DNA of 64,000 nt from Azolla caroliniana (Eukaryota > Polypodiophyta): positions 1,054,001-1,118,000 of the forward strand of contig JBHGNT010000022.1 in NCBI GenBank assembly GCA_043228905.1. The letters run 5' to 3'. Position numbers and translations under genes: made by a program. Within the stretch, counting starts at the first letter, position 1; each line of letters opens with the position of its first letter. Below the pieces are notes generated by a model, which saw only the letters and a list, made by a program, of their open reading frames with translations, made no database searches and was not told where the DNA came from. Positions 25,626-37,321 of the stretch are shown in pieces.

Positions 25626-26172
25626 CTACTTCTTCCTTAATGATTCTATTAATCTTTCCTTAATAACCACATATTTCACAACTCTAAGAGATTTCCACAT
25701 CCCACCTTTTGAACCATTTTTTGATGTCAAGTACCCAATGAGATGAGAGAATTTTGCTCTCGTGATTTTTTGTAACATAACATTCCAAGCAAGATGTGGT
25801 AATCTATGATTTGGCATATTCTTGACTTTTGCAATATATCTATATATTGTGTGTAAGGTTCCAAAAGGGATACATGAAACACCAGATGAAGTCGCATGTG
25901 CGGAGGGAGGCCAAGACAAATGCAACATCACTTATCTTACTAGTGATTATGTATGGGGCAAAATGGTGGTAATCCAATTTACCGCAAGGCTGAGTGGTCT
26001 TGATGTTGTGTTGGAGAAGCCATACCCCAACACAGAACATTTTGGAGCAGTCTAGGCGATGATGATTCGCAAGACTCTTGTGTGTAACTTGAGCATCATG
26101 CAAATTGTGGATTTCTTGGAGGACACTAAGATGATACTCAACAATAGGGTTGGTATGAACTTCTGGATGCGC
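25626..26172 (-). pseudogene. Chromovirus-like gypsy remnant: integrase C-terminus and possible chromodomain
   Basis: On the minus strand, a segment with VGVWLLQHNIKTTQP, then GKLDYHHFAPY (about 25,980-26,060), matches the pattern that follows the integrase core in plant Ty3/gypsy chromoviruses, where (D)WVWL..NIKT..P..KLDY..LGP is typical. A frame change near 25,850-25,930 leads to a segment with SHLIGYLTSKNGSK (about 25,700-25,760) that may be a decayed chromodomain, the histone-binding module used for target choice. No LTR is attached. The upstream part is cut off by gypsy-C at 26,173. Confidence 0.6.
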
Positions 26173-26819
26173 TGTCATGGTGTACTTTGTACACTACGTA
26201 AAATATGTGTGGAGTACCCAATTGACTAAGTAAGTATAAAGAAATAGGAGGAATACTCCAATAATAATGTTACATGCATAGGGCAAGATTTGAACCCTGT
26301 ACCTCCATGTTAATGATTTTAAGCCTTACCACTATACTAGCATATTATGAGTTTTAAAGTTATACTAAACTTTACCCCATGTAAATATTCTAGATATGCA
26401 TGATAGAAAAAGTTATTCATGCATACACACTTGAGTTAAAAGAAAAGATGTGATAGAAAGCTAATCATGCACATGTAGTGTGCATGAAAACTAAAGTTAG
26501 AAAAAGCATGATGCTTGCATGTGATAAACATAGACTCTTCCATCACTATATAAGGAAGAGAGAAAGATGTATAGTTGTTGATTTTTTATAAGGGTTGATT
26601 AATATAAAATATTCGTGGGATTCACGATTTTGCCATCTATTTCTCTCTTACAATCTAAGTATCAATTAATACACTATACTCATGGGATTCACAAGTTTCA
26701 TATCTTCATCTTGCAATCTATTTGTAACAAACCTTATCTCATATTCTTCTTTCTCCTAGTCCAAAACCTCAGCGGTTCCCACCCGACTCATGCAACAATC
26801 CAGAGCGAAAGGCGCGACA
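26173..26819 (+). repeat. Gypsy-C 5' LTR
   Basis: 647 bp, TGTCATGGTGTACTTTG to GGCGCGACA. It includes an antisense tRNA-like module, a plausible TATA (CTATATAAGG near 26,547) and the shared block TAGTCCAAAACCTCAGCGG (26,757-26,775) before its end. Confidence 0.92.
26278..26346 (-). other. tRNA-like A/B-box module in gypsy-C LTR
   Basis: On the minus strand, TAGTATAGTGG (26,329-26,339) is a perfect A box, and the longer TAGTATAGTGGTAAG equals the D-arm of plant tRNA-Asp as I know it. GGTTCAAATCT (26,286-26,296) is a near B box, 43 nt downstream. The copy in the 3' LTR is at 32,570-32,622. Confidence 0.62.
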
Positions 26820-26822
26820 CAG

Positions 26823-26842
26823 TTGGTGAACCCAATGTGAAA
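26823..26842 (+). other. Gypsy-C primer-binding site
   Basis: TTGGTGAACCCAATGTGAAA starts four bases after the LTR. It closely matches the sites of gypsy-G2 and gypsy-I and is not the initiator-Met type. I do not assign the tRNA. Confidence 0.75.
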
Positions 26843-26857
26843 ACGGGTGGCAAGGAG

Positions 26858-27986
26858 ATGGAAAATCAACAAGAGGTTAACAACATGATGGGGATGTTCG
26901 AGCGGATGCTACAAGAACAATGCGCGATGTCGGAGATTGCAGCGGCAGTAGAGCGGCTCGTGCAACATAACGGCCAATTCAACGGGAAGGATGTGTCACA
27001 ATATTTGCGGGGATTACAAGGACGAAATGCTATGTTGTGGAATATCAGAAGGATTGCAGGTGACATCCTTCAATCAGGTGGCTACGGACGGGCTTGAAGG
27101 GAGTATCCACGAGATACGACAACAAAATCCGACGTGGGAAGCATTTGAAGAAGCGCTAAAGACCACATTCGCCATCGAGGACTCCTCCAAGGCAACACGG
27201 AGGGGATTTGAAGATTGGGTGGAAACGCCAGACAAGGGGCTGAAGGTCCTCAATGTGTTTTTGGCATTCAAAAGTCGGTTCGGGAGGTTGTCCATAAGAG
27301 ATCAAGCTATCCTCGCACCGGACAAAGTGATCATGTTCTTATGAGCCGTGGATGTCCGGGACCAGAAAGATCTTGGAATGCTTCTAGAGGACGCCACTAC
27401 TGAGAGTGGCCTCACCAATACATGGGAAAACGTGCTGGATATCGTTGCACGATACACAAAGAGGGGGCAATGGCTAGGTAGTGAAGAAAAGAGGGTTTCG
27501 GAACCAATTCCGAAACCAAGATCTGGATTAGAAGACCATCAACCGTGGGCTCGGGAGACTACGACCGAGAAGGGAATCAATGCAACCACGGTGGAGTAGT
27601 TGTTGAAGGAGATGAAGAATCTGAAAATCGCGATGGTGAAGAAGTCGGATGTCCGTTCCACAAGTTCCAAGTATATGGACCGTCGATGCATATGGTGCGA
27701 TAGCACCGAACATGATCGGAGGGATTGCGACGAGCACAAGCAGGCGCTACGACGGGACCTTATCTACTATGAGGGAAATCAGATTCATTCGATGGACTCT
27801 CGGAAGCCACTCCGACCGAACTTCCGAAAAGGCTGCATGAAGAAGGTCTTAGAGGAGGAAACAACGGTGAAAAACAATTATGCGACAACCGCGGGGATAT
27901 GTGTGGGTGAGTCATCTGGAGAAAAGGCTTCTTTTTGGCCGGAAGTGCTAGAAAACCCCGAGAAAACTGACTCTAATGAGATCTGA
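26858..27986 (+). pseudogene. Gypsy-C gag with CCHC knuckle
   Basis: Begins at ATG 26,858. A frameshift near 27,000 moves it to an overlapping frame. The segment QFNGKDVSQYL, then NPTWEAFEEALKTTF, is shared in pattern with the gag of gypsy-I, so the two are related. In-frame stops lie near 27,342 and at 27,597-27,599. A zinc knuckle CIWCDSTEHDRRDC (27,687-27,728) retains all ligands. Confidence 0.82.
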
Positions 27987-28479
27987 AGCACCATGGAAGG
28001 CATCCGAGAAGCTACGAGATGGGAGTGCCCCGTCGATAAGAATAGCGTGTACGCCCTATGCCAATTACATGAGGTGTATGTAGATGAGAAACGACGACGC
28101 ACAGATGATGCATCCGAACCATCAAAGACACCGGAGAGGTGGAACTCCAAAGGGAAGGGGAAAGGAAGAACAATTCCAACATTCAAACTCGCTTCCGACA
28201 TCGAGCAACAAACGGACTTAAAAAAGGTGTTCGAGGAGAGAATCCTCGATGCCGGGTAGATTTTTCGCTTCGGGAATTACTCGGAATAGTGAAGAAGGAG
28301 TTCCACAATCTTCTTGTGGATCTCTGAAGAGGAAAAGAAAAAATACGGAGGAAAGTGCTCCAAGGGTGAATGGAAATACCATTCTAATGATTGACACTGA
28401 AGTGGAGGATGAAATTTCGAACTCCCACTACACAAGGCCACACTAGGCACGCGCAACTACAGAGACTCCGGTCGGAATC

Positions 28480-28890
28480 GGAAACATCAAGGAGCCCATA
28501 CTAGCATTGATTAATCATAGATCAGAGATCAATTTGATGTCCAAGGAGTTCTACCGAAAGGGGAAGTGGCCTATTAACACTAATCATGGATGGAAGATCC
28601 AGGCAGCCACTAAAACAACAGAAGATTTATTTGCGGCTTGTCCGGATGTGACGGTGAAGATCGGAGATGTGGAGATTGACCAAAATTTCTTCGTGCAAGA
28701 TGAGGTCTCACACTCTGTGATCCTCAGGCAACCCTTTATCATGGCTTCACGGATGGAGACAAAGGTGCTCGATAGCGGAGCGGCTTTTGCACGAATTCAG
28801 AGCCAAAGCGGAGGGAAAACCGTCCAATTCCTAACCATGCCATCAAATCACAAAAGGAACGAGAGAGAACTCTTGTCCCAAACATAAATG
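28480..28890 (+). pseudogene. Gypsy-C aspartic protease remnant
   Basis: The segment ALINHRSEINLMSKEFY occupies the place of the retropepsin active site, where D-(H/S)-G is expected. Asn replaces Asp and Arg replaces Gly, so it would be inactive. The flexible-flap region VKIGDVEIDQNFFVQD and the later PFIMASRMETKV fit the family. Confidence 0.7.
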
Positions 28891-28910
28891 GATTTTTAAA
28901 GCAGACTGTT

Positions 28911-30960
28911 ATGGAGTGGGGAAGTAATAGTCCGAGAAGCCTTGATACCCCACACAGGAAGAAAACTCTCGGAGCAAAACAAGTACGAATCGGTTCGGAT
29001 GGGGCATCTACGTACACGGCCATAACCGGAGTAATGAAGAAAGAATTCCGAAAGGTGCAAGATGAATTACAGAATGCATCAATAATAAAAGAAGACGAAG
29101 AAATCATGGGAGTAGTCGAAGAAGTATTCTACGGGAGCACGCTACAACGGCTTGAAGACCTAGCAGAAGAGAATAGCCAGGTTCCGGTGGAATCGGTCGA
29201 GATGTATGTGATCATTGCGAAAATGGGGCTGGATGCGCTCCGCAAAGAAGAAGCAATGGTATGTACGAAATATAAGACCATGGAAAAGAAGGTGAAGCCG
29301 GCCGGGGGACCGGTGCCCACCGATAGCGAACAAAAGAGGAAAGAAGTCTTGGGAGATCCGACACTTCAGAAGTTCGTGGATATCGGACATGCCTTCACGG
29401 ATGAGACCTGGAAGAAACTTCAGATCATTGGAGGTGGGTTCCTCTCACAAAATGAAGAAGAACGGTTTCGTGAGATGTTGGAGCAACATGGAAGAGCATT
29501 TGCATTCACATCGAAAGAGATAGGGTGTGCTAACCCGAAGATAGTGGAACCGATGGTGATCTTCACGATTGATTATGTGCCATGGAACTTGAAGCCGATT
29601 ACGGTGCCACGGGCGCATATTCCGAAAATCATTGACTTGCTCAAGGAGAAGGTGACGATGGGAATTCTAAAGCCATCCAACGCTCTGTACTCAAATTGAT
29701 GGTTTACGGTTCCGAAGAAGAATGGGTCACTCCGATTTATTCAAGATTTGCAACCGGTGAACAAGGTTACGATCCGGAACTCCGGAATCGGTCCGATAGT
29801 GGACAATTTTGCGGAAGCGTTTGCCAGTCATGCGATATACTCCATCGGAGACCTATACTCCGGGTATGACCAATTCTAACTAGTTGTGGAGAGCCGAGAC
29901 ATCACTACCATGCAAACACCAATAGGATTGGTCCGGATGTGCACACTACCACAAGGCATGACGAACTCGGTCACACATATGATGAATGCAATGAACAAGG
30001 TGCTCCGGGACTGCATTCCGGAGATAATGATGTCGTTCCTAGATGACATTCCGATAAAAGGATGTGCGGTGGAAGAAAAAGATGAGACTATGGATGATCG
30101 GGGATGCCGAAAGTTCGTAGTCGACCATATTCACGATTGCGAGAAAGTGTTACAGAAGTTAGAAGATGTGCACCTAATGCTCTCCAGAGAGAAATCGGCA
30201 TTCGGACAAGAAGAGATATTGGTAGTCAGACATCTATGTGGGCCCTACGGCCGAAGACTGACGCCAGTCAAGATCGATGCGATTCAAGCTATGAAAGAAA
30301 TATGTGAGTCACAATCCGAAGTCCGTAGATTTCTTGGGGCACATATGGATTCCGCACTATGCACACATTGTGGACCCACTCTATCACTTGTTGCAGAAGG
30401 GGAAGAAGTTCGAATGGAAATAAGAACATACCGAAGCCGGAAGAAGCTCAAGAAATGACTACAGAGGGCAGAAGTACTTAAGAAGCCGAACTATGACCAA
30501 CTGATTATAGTAACGGTTGATACAAGTCCAATTGCGATCGGATGGGTCAGCAATCAAGCCAATTCGGATGGTTCACGATATCCGATCTGATTCAGAGCAA
30601 TGGTTCTCAACGAAAGACAATGCAGATATGCACAAGTTAAAAGAGAATTATGGGGAGTCATGTTGGCAATAAAATCAGATCGAGATTACATAATTGGAGC
30701 CGAAGTGGTGATCGAAACGGATTGTCTTCCGATACTCGGGATGATGCAGTGTTGCACGATACCGGATGTGGCTATGCTAAGATGGATTGCGTATGTAAAG
30801 TTGCTTAATCCGGAGATGCGACACATCTCCGGAAAAAATAACGCGGTAGTGGATGTGCTATCAAGGGCACGGTTTGGAGATCACATAGCCGAATCCGATA
30901 ATGAAGAAGTTTTCGAAAACTACTTTACTTCGGAGCACATATGCCGGGTGAACGAAATCC
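28911..30960 (+). pseudogene. Gypsy-C reverse transcriptase and RNase H
   Basis: RT coding includes PKKNGSLRFIQDLQPVN near 29,710, YSIGDLYSGYDQF near 29,840, LPQGMTNS near 29,950 and the catalytic FLDDIPIKGC near 30,040. RNase H-type coding follows, with YAQVKRELWGVM near 30,630 and ISGKNNAVVDVLSRARF near 30,825. Stops (near 29,697, 29,878 and 30,456) and at least one frame change interrupt it. The first ~180 codons (28,911-29,450) are an upstream RT/linker region. Confidence 0.85.
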
Positions 30961-31149
30961 GAGAATTCTGGGAAGAAGAATAAGAGGGAGAAAGTTTGCT
31001 GGTCGGGAAAGTGCTACAAGAAATCGAGGAATCATCGGAAAATAGAGAAAAGAGAGCTGAGATCGGAAGTAAGAAGCTGCAAATCCAAAAGTTTCTCTTG
31101 AACAAAGGATTAATTTGGTGGTAGCCGAAAAGACCGAATGGTAGACCAC

Positions 31150-32404
31150 TATGGGTAGTCGGAACAAAAGAGCAACAAAACCGGATAATGTCCGAATTTC
31201 ACGAATCCGATTGGGCTGGACATCGGGGAACATGGGCAACATTTGTGAAGATCAAACAAAAATATTGGTGGAAGAATATGTACAAAGATGTAGCAGAGTT
31301 CACGGAAAGCTATGAGAAATGTCAAATCTACTCCGGAGTTTGACACCGAGATGAATTACATCCGACATTCTCACCGACAATCAACTTCAAATGGATGATT
31401 GACATTGTGGCCATGCCAACCGGGATCGGACAAAAGAAGTACTTGGTGTTAGCCCGGGAAGATCTAACAAACCAAGTAGAAGGACGAGCACTACGGAGGA
31501 AAACATGTTCCGCATTATGCCAATTTCTCTTGGAAGAAGTGTTCTGTAGGTACAAGTTCATATGACAAGTGATTGCGGATCGGGGAGAACTTGACTATGA
31601 GAAAGCTAGGGAATTCTTCGTCAGACATGGAGTACGGTTAACACTAACCACGGCATACAATCCGGAAGCCAACGGAAAGATCGAGCGAGGACATAGTCCA
31701 ATCGTTAAAGCACTTGCAAAAGCATGCGACGGAAGGGTGAAGGATTGGCCACAGATGCTTCCGTATGCAGTATGGGCGGATTGCACGACGCATAGTTCTG
31801 TGACCAGTTATATGCCAGCCGAAGTTATGACTAGACAAGCACCGGTAATACCGACGGAAACAGCAATTGCAACGTGGACAATGCTACCATGGAAGGAAGA
31901 AATGAATCGGGAAGAACTACTAGCGGTCCGGATACGACAACTAAAGGGAAGACCAGAAGACATAGCGGAAGCAAAGGGATACAACAAGAAGCGGGATTCC
32001 AAAACAAAAGGTGATTCAACAAGAAGCATCGAGTACGACCACAGAAGATTGAAGAAGGAGATTGGGTGATTGTCTATGACAGTAGTTTCGATCATCAACA
32101 TACAACGATACAAAAGTTTGCTAAAAGGTGGTTTGGGCCATACGAGGTTCAGAAAGTTTTCGACAACGGAACTTACCGACTATGCGAGTTGGATGGAATA
32201 GTACTACGGGTGCCTATAGCGGGGAAACGGGTGAAGATTTTCAAGAAGCGGATTGACGACGAACCTTATGTATGCTTAGACAAGACCGGAAACAAGGAGC
32301 AATCGGACAAAGATCACGGTGATGTGGAAAGCGAAGAAAGTGGACTACAATTGATAATCGACATAAGGGGAGAATCGGAGAGTGCTATGGATGAAGGTGA
32401 ATAA
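31150..32404 (+). pseudogene. Gypsy-C integrase and C-terminal domain
   Basis: The HHCC zinc domain spans about 31,200-31,340; the first Cys of its CxxC pair is Tyr (ESYEKCQIYS). Core motifs are WMIDIVAMP (first Asp, near 31,395), VIADRGELD (second Asp, near 31,575) and KIERGH (Glu, near 31,680), so DDE residues are present. Two in-frame stops (near 31,340 and 31,563) and a frame change near 32,065 break it. The tail has KRWFGPYEV and LRVPIAGKRVKIFKKR, then an acidic end. Confidence 0.85.
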
Positions 32405-32460
32405 CAAGCATTGAAAACTTTGGCACATACCAGACGATGTGCAGGTTCGGAGGGGGTGAG

Positions 32461-33075
32461 TGTCATGGTGTACTTTGTACACTAGGTAAAGTATGTGTGG
32501 AGTACCCGATTGACTAAGTATAAAAGAATAGGTGAAATACTACAATAATTATGTTACATGTATAGGGCAGGATTTGAACCCTTACTTCCATGTTAACGAT
32601 TTTAAGCCTTACCACTATACTAGCATATTATGAGTTTTAAAGTTATACTAAACTTTATCCCATGCAAATATTCTAGATATGCATGATAGAAAAAGTTATT
32701 CATCCATACACACTCAAGTTAAAAGAAAGGATGTGATAGAAAGCTAATCATGCACATGTAGTGTGCATGAAAACTAAAGTTAGAAAAAGCATGATGCTTG
32801 CATGTGATAAGCTTAGACTCTTCCATCACTATATAAGGAAGAGAGAAAGATGTATAGTTGTTGTTGATTTTTTATAAGGGTTGATTAATATAAAATATTC
32901 GTGGGATTCACGATTTTGCCATCTATTTCTCTCTTACAATCTAAGTATCAATTAATACACTATACTCATGGGATTCACGAGTTTCATATCTTCATCTTGC
33001 AATCTATTTGTAACAAACCTTATCTCATATTCTTCTTTCTCCTAGTCCAAAACCTCAGCGGTTCCCACCCGACTC
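32461..33075 (+). repeat. Gypsy-C 3' LTR, truncated
   Basis: Matches the 5' LTR from its TGTCATGG start to ACCCGACTC at 33,075, where about 32 bp that should follow are missing. The next base belongs to copia-E. This is a deletion or recombination junction. Confidence 0.9.
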
Positions 33076-35516
33076 TTCGACTTCAATGGTGGTAATTGCA
33101 TAGCCGAGTCTTCGTTGCATGGCCGAGTCTTCGTTGCCTGTTGGCTTGTTAAATCGGCTGGCCATTCTGGCTTACCTCTTCCATCTGTCAACTGAGCCGG
33201 AAAGAAATCGAACTCTCGTCCAAAGCGTTGATTTCTTCATCCATCATCATCTTGACCTCACTGGCCTCATCTTCAAAATTTGGCATGGATTCCATTGGGT
33301 TCGGATTGGTCAGAGATTGGTACGACAAAGCCATTTCATCGAACACGACATCACGGTTGAGTCGCACTTGTTTCATCTGGGGGTTATAGTACTTATAAAC
33401 CTTTTGTTCATCTGAAAATCCGACCAAGATATAGTTCTCAACTCTTGCATAAAGCTTCTTGTGCTTCTCCTTCAACACATGCACGTATTCTATGTTGTCG
33501 AACACCCTCAACTGTGCCTAGTTCGGCTTCTTCTCGAAGTACACCTTGTGTAGCGACACTTTGCCTCTGGCTGCAGATGTCCGATTCTGAAGGTAAATTG
33601 TTGTCCTGACTGCTTCATCCTAGTATAACTTGGGCATGGTCTTCTCTTCAAGCATTGCCCTAGCCACTTCTTCAATTGTCCGGTTCTACTATGACATGTA
33701 TCTGTAAGAGAATTCACAATGAATCCCTTCCTTCTACAAATAACTTGAGAATTGGCCGAAAAAGTACTCTATTCCGCCATCGGCCCTAAGGTACTTGATC
33801 TTTCTGCCTATCTCCCATTCAACAAGGTTTTTCACCTTCAAGAATCAGAAGAAGACTTCACGCATCTTCTCAATTAAACATGCTCAGGTGTGCCGAGTGA
33901 AGTCATCAATAAAGGTGAAAAAATATCGGCTCCCTCTTATGCTCACGTTATATTCTAGTCCCCACACATCCGAGTGGATCAAATCAAGGTTATTTCGGCT
34001 CTGATTATTGTTTTTGGGGAAAGGAAAACACTGTTTCTTCCATAACTAGCAGGCTTCGTAGACTTGGCCCTTCATAAATTTGGCAACCCGAAAACAATGG
34101 TCTTCGCCGGCATCCCTTGAAGTCGCGGCAAGTTCACATGGCCAATCCGTTTGTGTGCCACAGGTCAATGTTCAATTTGACTTTCAGTCCTTTTGCGAAC
34201 ATTGTGGTGCTGACGTCATTTGTCTCGAGGATGAACATCCTCCCCTCTCTATGCCCTTGCGTGATGATCCAGACTTCCTACTCGATGAAGCATCGTAGAT
34301 GAGTGAACCTTACCTACATCCCGTGGTTGACAATCTATCCGACTAACACAAGGTTCTTGGTGATCGTCGGGACGTGCAAGGCATTCCTAATAATTCCTCT
34401 CTGGCTGACATGGCTTAGAAGGACATCTCTTATGTTCTCAATGGGATGAGGGGTGTCGTCACTGGTTTTGATGACCCCTGGCTATTCCGGATTCTCAACT
34501 TAGGAGAACCATTCTTCATGGTTCGTAATGTGGTTGAAAGCTGTGGAATCCATGAACCACACCTCATTCGGCTTCAAGGTGCTTATCTCCATCCAATTGG
34601 CTTTGTGCTTCATGACGAAGGCGAGGACCGTTCTGCTCGCCCTGAGCCTTCAGTGTGGTGCAATCTTTGACGCCTTTCTTCATCAGGATGGCTCGATTCG
34701 GCTTTCTCCAAATCCGCAACACTCACTCTCTTGTCACCCTTCCGGCCATAATACTAGCTGTTTGTGGCTTTTCCTTCCCAGCTCTTGGCACCGCTCTAAC
34801 TCCCCCTGCTCGTGGAGGGTCCACTGTTGTCGGACGCCTTCATTGCATGCCAATCCGCCTCATCCTCCACAACCACGGGGCATATCTGCCTCTGTGTACA
34901 ACATCTTGTTGTCAGCTTGCGTGCTCTTTGACGCACCCGAGTGGTTTTCTTCTGCAAGAAGCATGGATTGCAACTCAAAGAAGGATAGTGTTTTCTCCCT
35001 TATGTAGACCACCATTCGGAAATAACCGAACTTTGGCACCAAACCTCCTAGGAAAACCTGCACCATTTCATCCTCTTAGCCTATTACATTGATGGAGGCA
35101 AGGGAGTCACAAATCTCCTTGATTTTGGAGGTGTAATCGGCCAACGACATGTCTCTTTGTTAGACATTGCTTAGCTCATGTCTGAGCAACAACTTTCTAG
35201 CCATCATCCTTGCAGTGAAGATCCTCTTCAAGTTCGTGATAGCTTCCATTGGCGACTTGTCGTCATGGATATAGCTTAATACTCGGTTTCTCACATAGGA
35301 TGCGAAACAACAGCATACTTTCCTCGCCGCCTGTTCCTACACCAAGAAATCTCTGTGTCTTGAAACCAGTGTTGTATCGTGCACTACTTCCACATAACTC
35401 GAATACCCGTGTCCGATCAAGTACTGGTGCATCTTGTATGCCCAAGATGCATAGTTCATCTAGTCGAGCTTTTCTGTCGGAAGGGAGCTACCCATTCCTC
35501 TGTCCATGTTCTTGTC
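33076..35516 (-). pseudogene. Copia-E gag to integrase, 3' half missing
   Basis: A minus-strand copia element of the copia-B family. Gag starts near 35,503 with MDRGMGSSLPTEKLD and continues to about 34,800 (DSLASIN near 35,085, FLGGLVPKF near 35,045), with many stops. Pre-integrase and integrase coding runs to about 33,190 (VRLNRDVVFDEM near 33,350). RT, RNase H and the 3' LTR are absent, because the sequence stops at the truncated gypsy-C LTR. Near 33,100-33,140 a ~22-bp phrase containing GCCGAGTCTTCGTTG is repeated twice. The 5' leader and LTR are at 42,535-43,078, separated by copia-D. Confidence 0.8.
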
Positions 35517-35521
35517 TGTTC

Positions 35522-36441
35522 TAATAGGAACTACACGCTCCGATGAACACCGCTCAGCCACAACCGAGCTTAGAATCAAACACAGAAAATGGGGAATAAT
35601 AAAAAACACGACACAAAGGAGAGAAGAGTACACAGGATGTTTAACGTGGAAAACCCTGAGAGGGAAAAACCATGGGAGTCCACAGACTCCAAACTATCAC
35701 TATATCACAATGATTACAACAGTGAGCTCACAGAGGCAACGAACTCGTGCTCACGATCTTCGCCACAGGCGGCGGTTACAATAGAGGCAACGACCTCTTC
35801 CTCTCTCTCTCTCTCTCTCTCTCTCTATGTACACTGTTACGCGCTCTCTAGTCTTGCACCAACAAGAATGACAGCAACCCACACTTTCTCTGTTTGCCCT
35901 AAGTCATATTTATACTAATATGACTTTTCGGCTATTTACAAATATAGCCCCGATGGACTCTCAGAAACATATTTACAAATATGTCCCTTCATCCGGTGAG
36001 CACTTCTCATCGGGCCTTCATCATCCGGCTCTTGCCAAGTACTCCTCATCCGGTTCTCACCGAGTCTTCCGTAGCTGGGTACTCCTCATCCGGTTCTCAC
36101 CGGGTCTTCCGTAGCTGGGTACTCCTCATCCGGTTCTCACCGGGTCTTCCGTTGCCAGGTACTTCACATCCGGTTCTCACCGGGTCTTCACCATCTGGCT
36201 CTTGCCGGGTACTCGTCATCCGGTTCTCACCGGGTCTACACCATCCGGCTCTCACCGGGTCTACACCATCCGGCTCTCACCGGGTCTTCACCATCCGGCT
36301 CTTGCCGGGTACTCGTCATCCGGTTCTCACCGGGTCTACACCATCCGGCTCTCACCGGGTCTTCACCATCCGGCTCTTGTCGGGTACTCGTCATCCGGTT
36401 CTCACCGGGTCATCCCATCCGGAGGGACCTGTTTCCTAACA
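35522..36441 (-). repeat. Copia-D 3' LTR with expanded minisatellite
   Basis: 920 bp on the minus strand, TGTTAGGAAAC to GTTCCTATTA. It holds a long array of 40-bp and shorter units (about 35,995-36,420) with the hairpin core CCGGTGAGAACCGG, more units than the solo LTR at 12,027. A CT tract lies at 35,800-35,826. Confidence 0.9.
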
Positions 36442-36604
36442 AACTCCCCCTTCACTCCGGTATGGGATGTCTTAGTAGTCCGACCCGCTTCCGACATGCA
36501 TCCAGCTTGTCAGGTGTCAGTACTTTGGTCAGCATATCTGACCCATTCTCGGTCGTGTGGATCTTCGTCAGCGCGAACTCCCGGTCATCTACTCTTTCCC
36601 GGAT

Positions 36605-37321
36605 CTAGTGATACCTATGCTGGATATGCTTCGTCCGGGAATGGTAGGCCACATTCTTAGCACGGTGGATTGCACTTTGACTGTCGCAATAGAGCCGGTA
36701 TTCATCTTGCCAGATACCGAGCTCTCCGATGAAGTCCTTCATCCATAATATTTCCTTGCCGGCTTCCACAGCCGCCATGTACTCCGCTTCCATGGTTGAC
36801 AACGCAACCATCTTCTGCAGCCTCGATTGCCACGAAACAAGTCCCCCTGCATATGTCATTACATACCCGGATGTAGACTGGGTGGTATCCACATCAGCCG
36901 ACATGTCCGAATCGGTAAAACCGTCAAGTTGAGGTTTACCGGAGCCGAATCGGAGACACATATTTAAAGTGCCCTTCAAGTACCGGAGTATCCATTTGAC
37001 CGCGTTCCAGTGCTCCTTGCCGGGATTGCTCATAAACCGGCTCACCACTCCGACTGCGTATCCTATATCTAGTCAGGTACACACCATTGCGTACATTAAG
37101 CTCGCAACGATAGAGGCATATGGAACCTTCATCATATCTGCCTTCTCTGCTTTTGTCTTCGGGCTTTGCTTACCGGATAACCTGTAGTTTGCCGGAAGTG
37201 TCGATCCGACCGGTTTCGCATCTGACATGTTGAACCGTTGAAGCACATTTTTCACGTACTTCTCTTGTGACAGCCACAATTGCTTCATTGGCCGGTTCCG
37301 GATGATATGCATCCCCAGCAT
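36605..37321 (-). pseudogene. Copia-D RNase H and post-RT region
   Basis: Starts after a frame change with MLGMHIIRNRP near 37,320 and NVLQRFNMSDAKPV near 37,230. RNase H motifs are LDGFTDSDMSADVD near 36,910, TSGYVMTYAGG near 36,860, ALSTMEAEYMAA near 36,790 and TKHIQHRYH near 36,610. A stop near 37,080 separates the two blocks. RNase H removes RNA from the hybrid during reverse transcription. Confidence 0.86.

Larger units (their letters stand above)
26173..33075 (+). mobile_element. Gypsy-C: Ty3/gypsy element of an unusual lineage, 3' LTR truncated
   Basis: A plus-strand element with a complete 5' LTR, non-Met primer site, gag, protease, RT, RNase H, integrase, a polypurine tract (CGGAGGGGGTGAG, just before 32,461) and a 3' LTR lacking its last ~32 bp. 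Order RT before integrase defines Ty3/gypsy. Motif details (FLDDIPIKGC, KRWFGPYEV after integrase) differ from common angiosperm chromoviruses and from the Tat/Athila pattern of gypsy-H. Several in-frame stops make it inactive. The left flank is GCGC; the right flank was lost at the 33,075 breakpoint. Confidence 0.9.

Noticed and set aside
26278-26346. Functional tRNA gene
   Set aside because: A and B boxes are present, but the T-arm and acceptor stems do not pair well and no convincing anticodon arm is seen.
35981-36660. Ser/Gly/His-Pro repeat protein on the plus strand
   Set aside because: It is a translation of the copia-D LTR minisatellite, antisense to the element.
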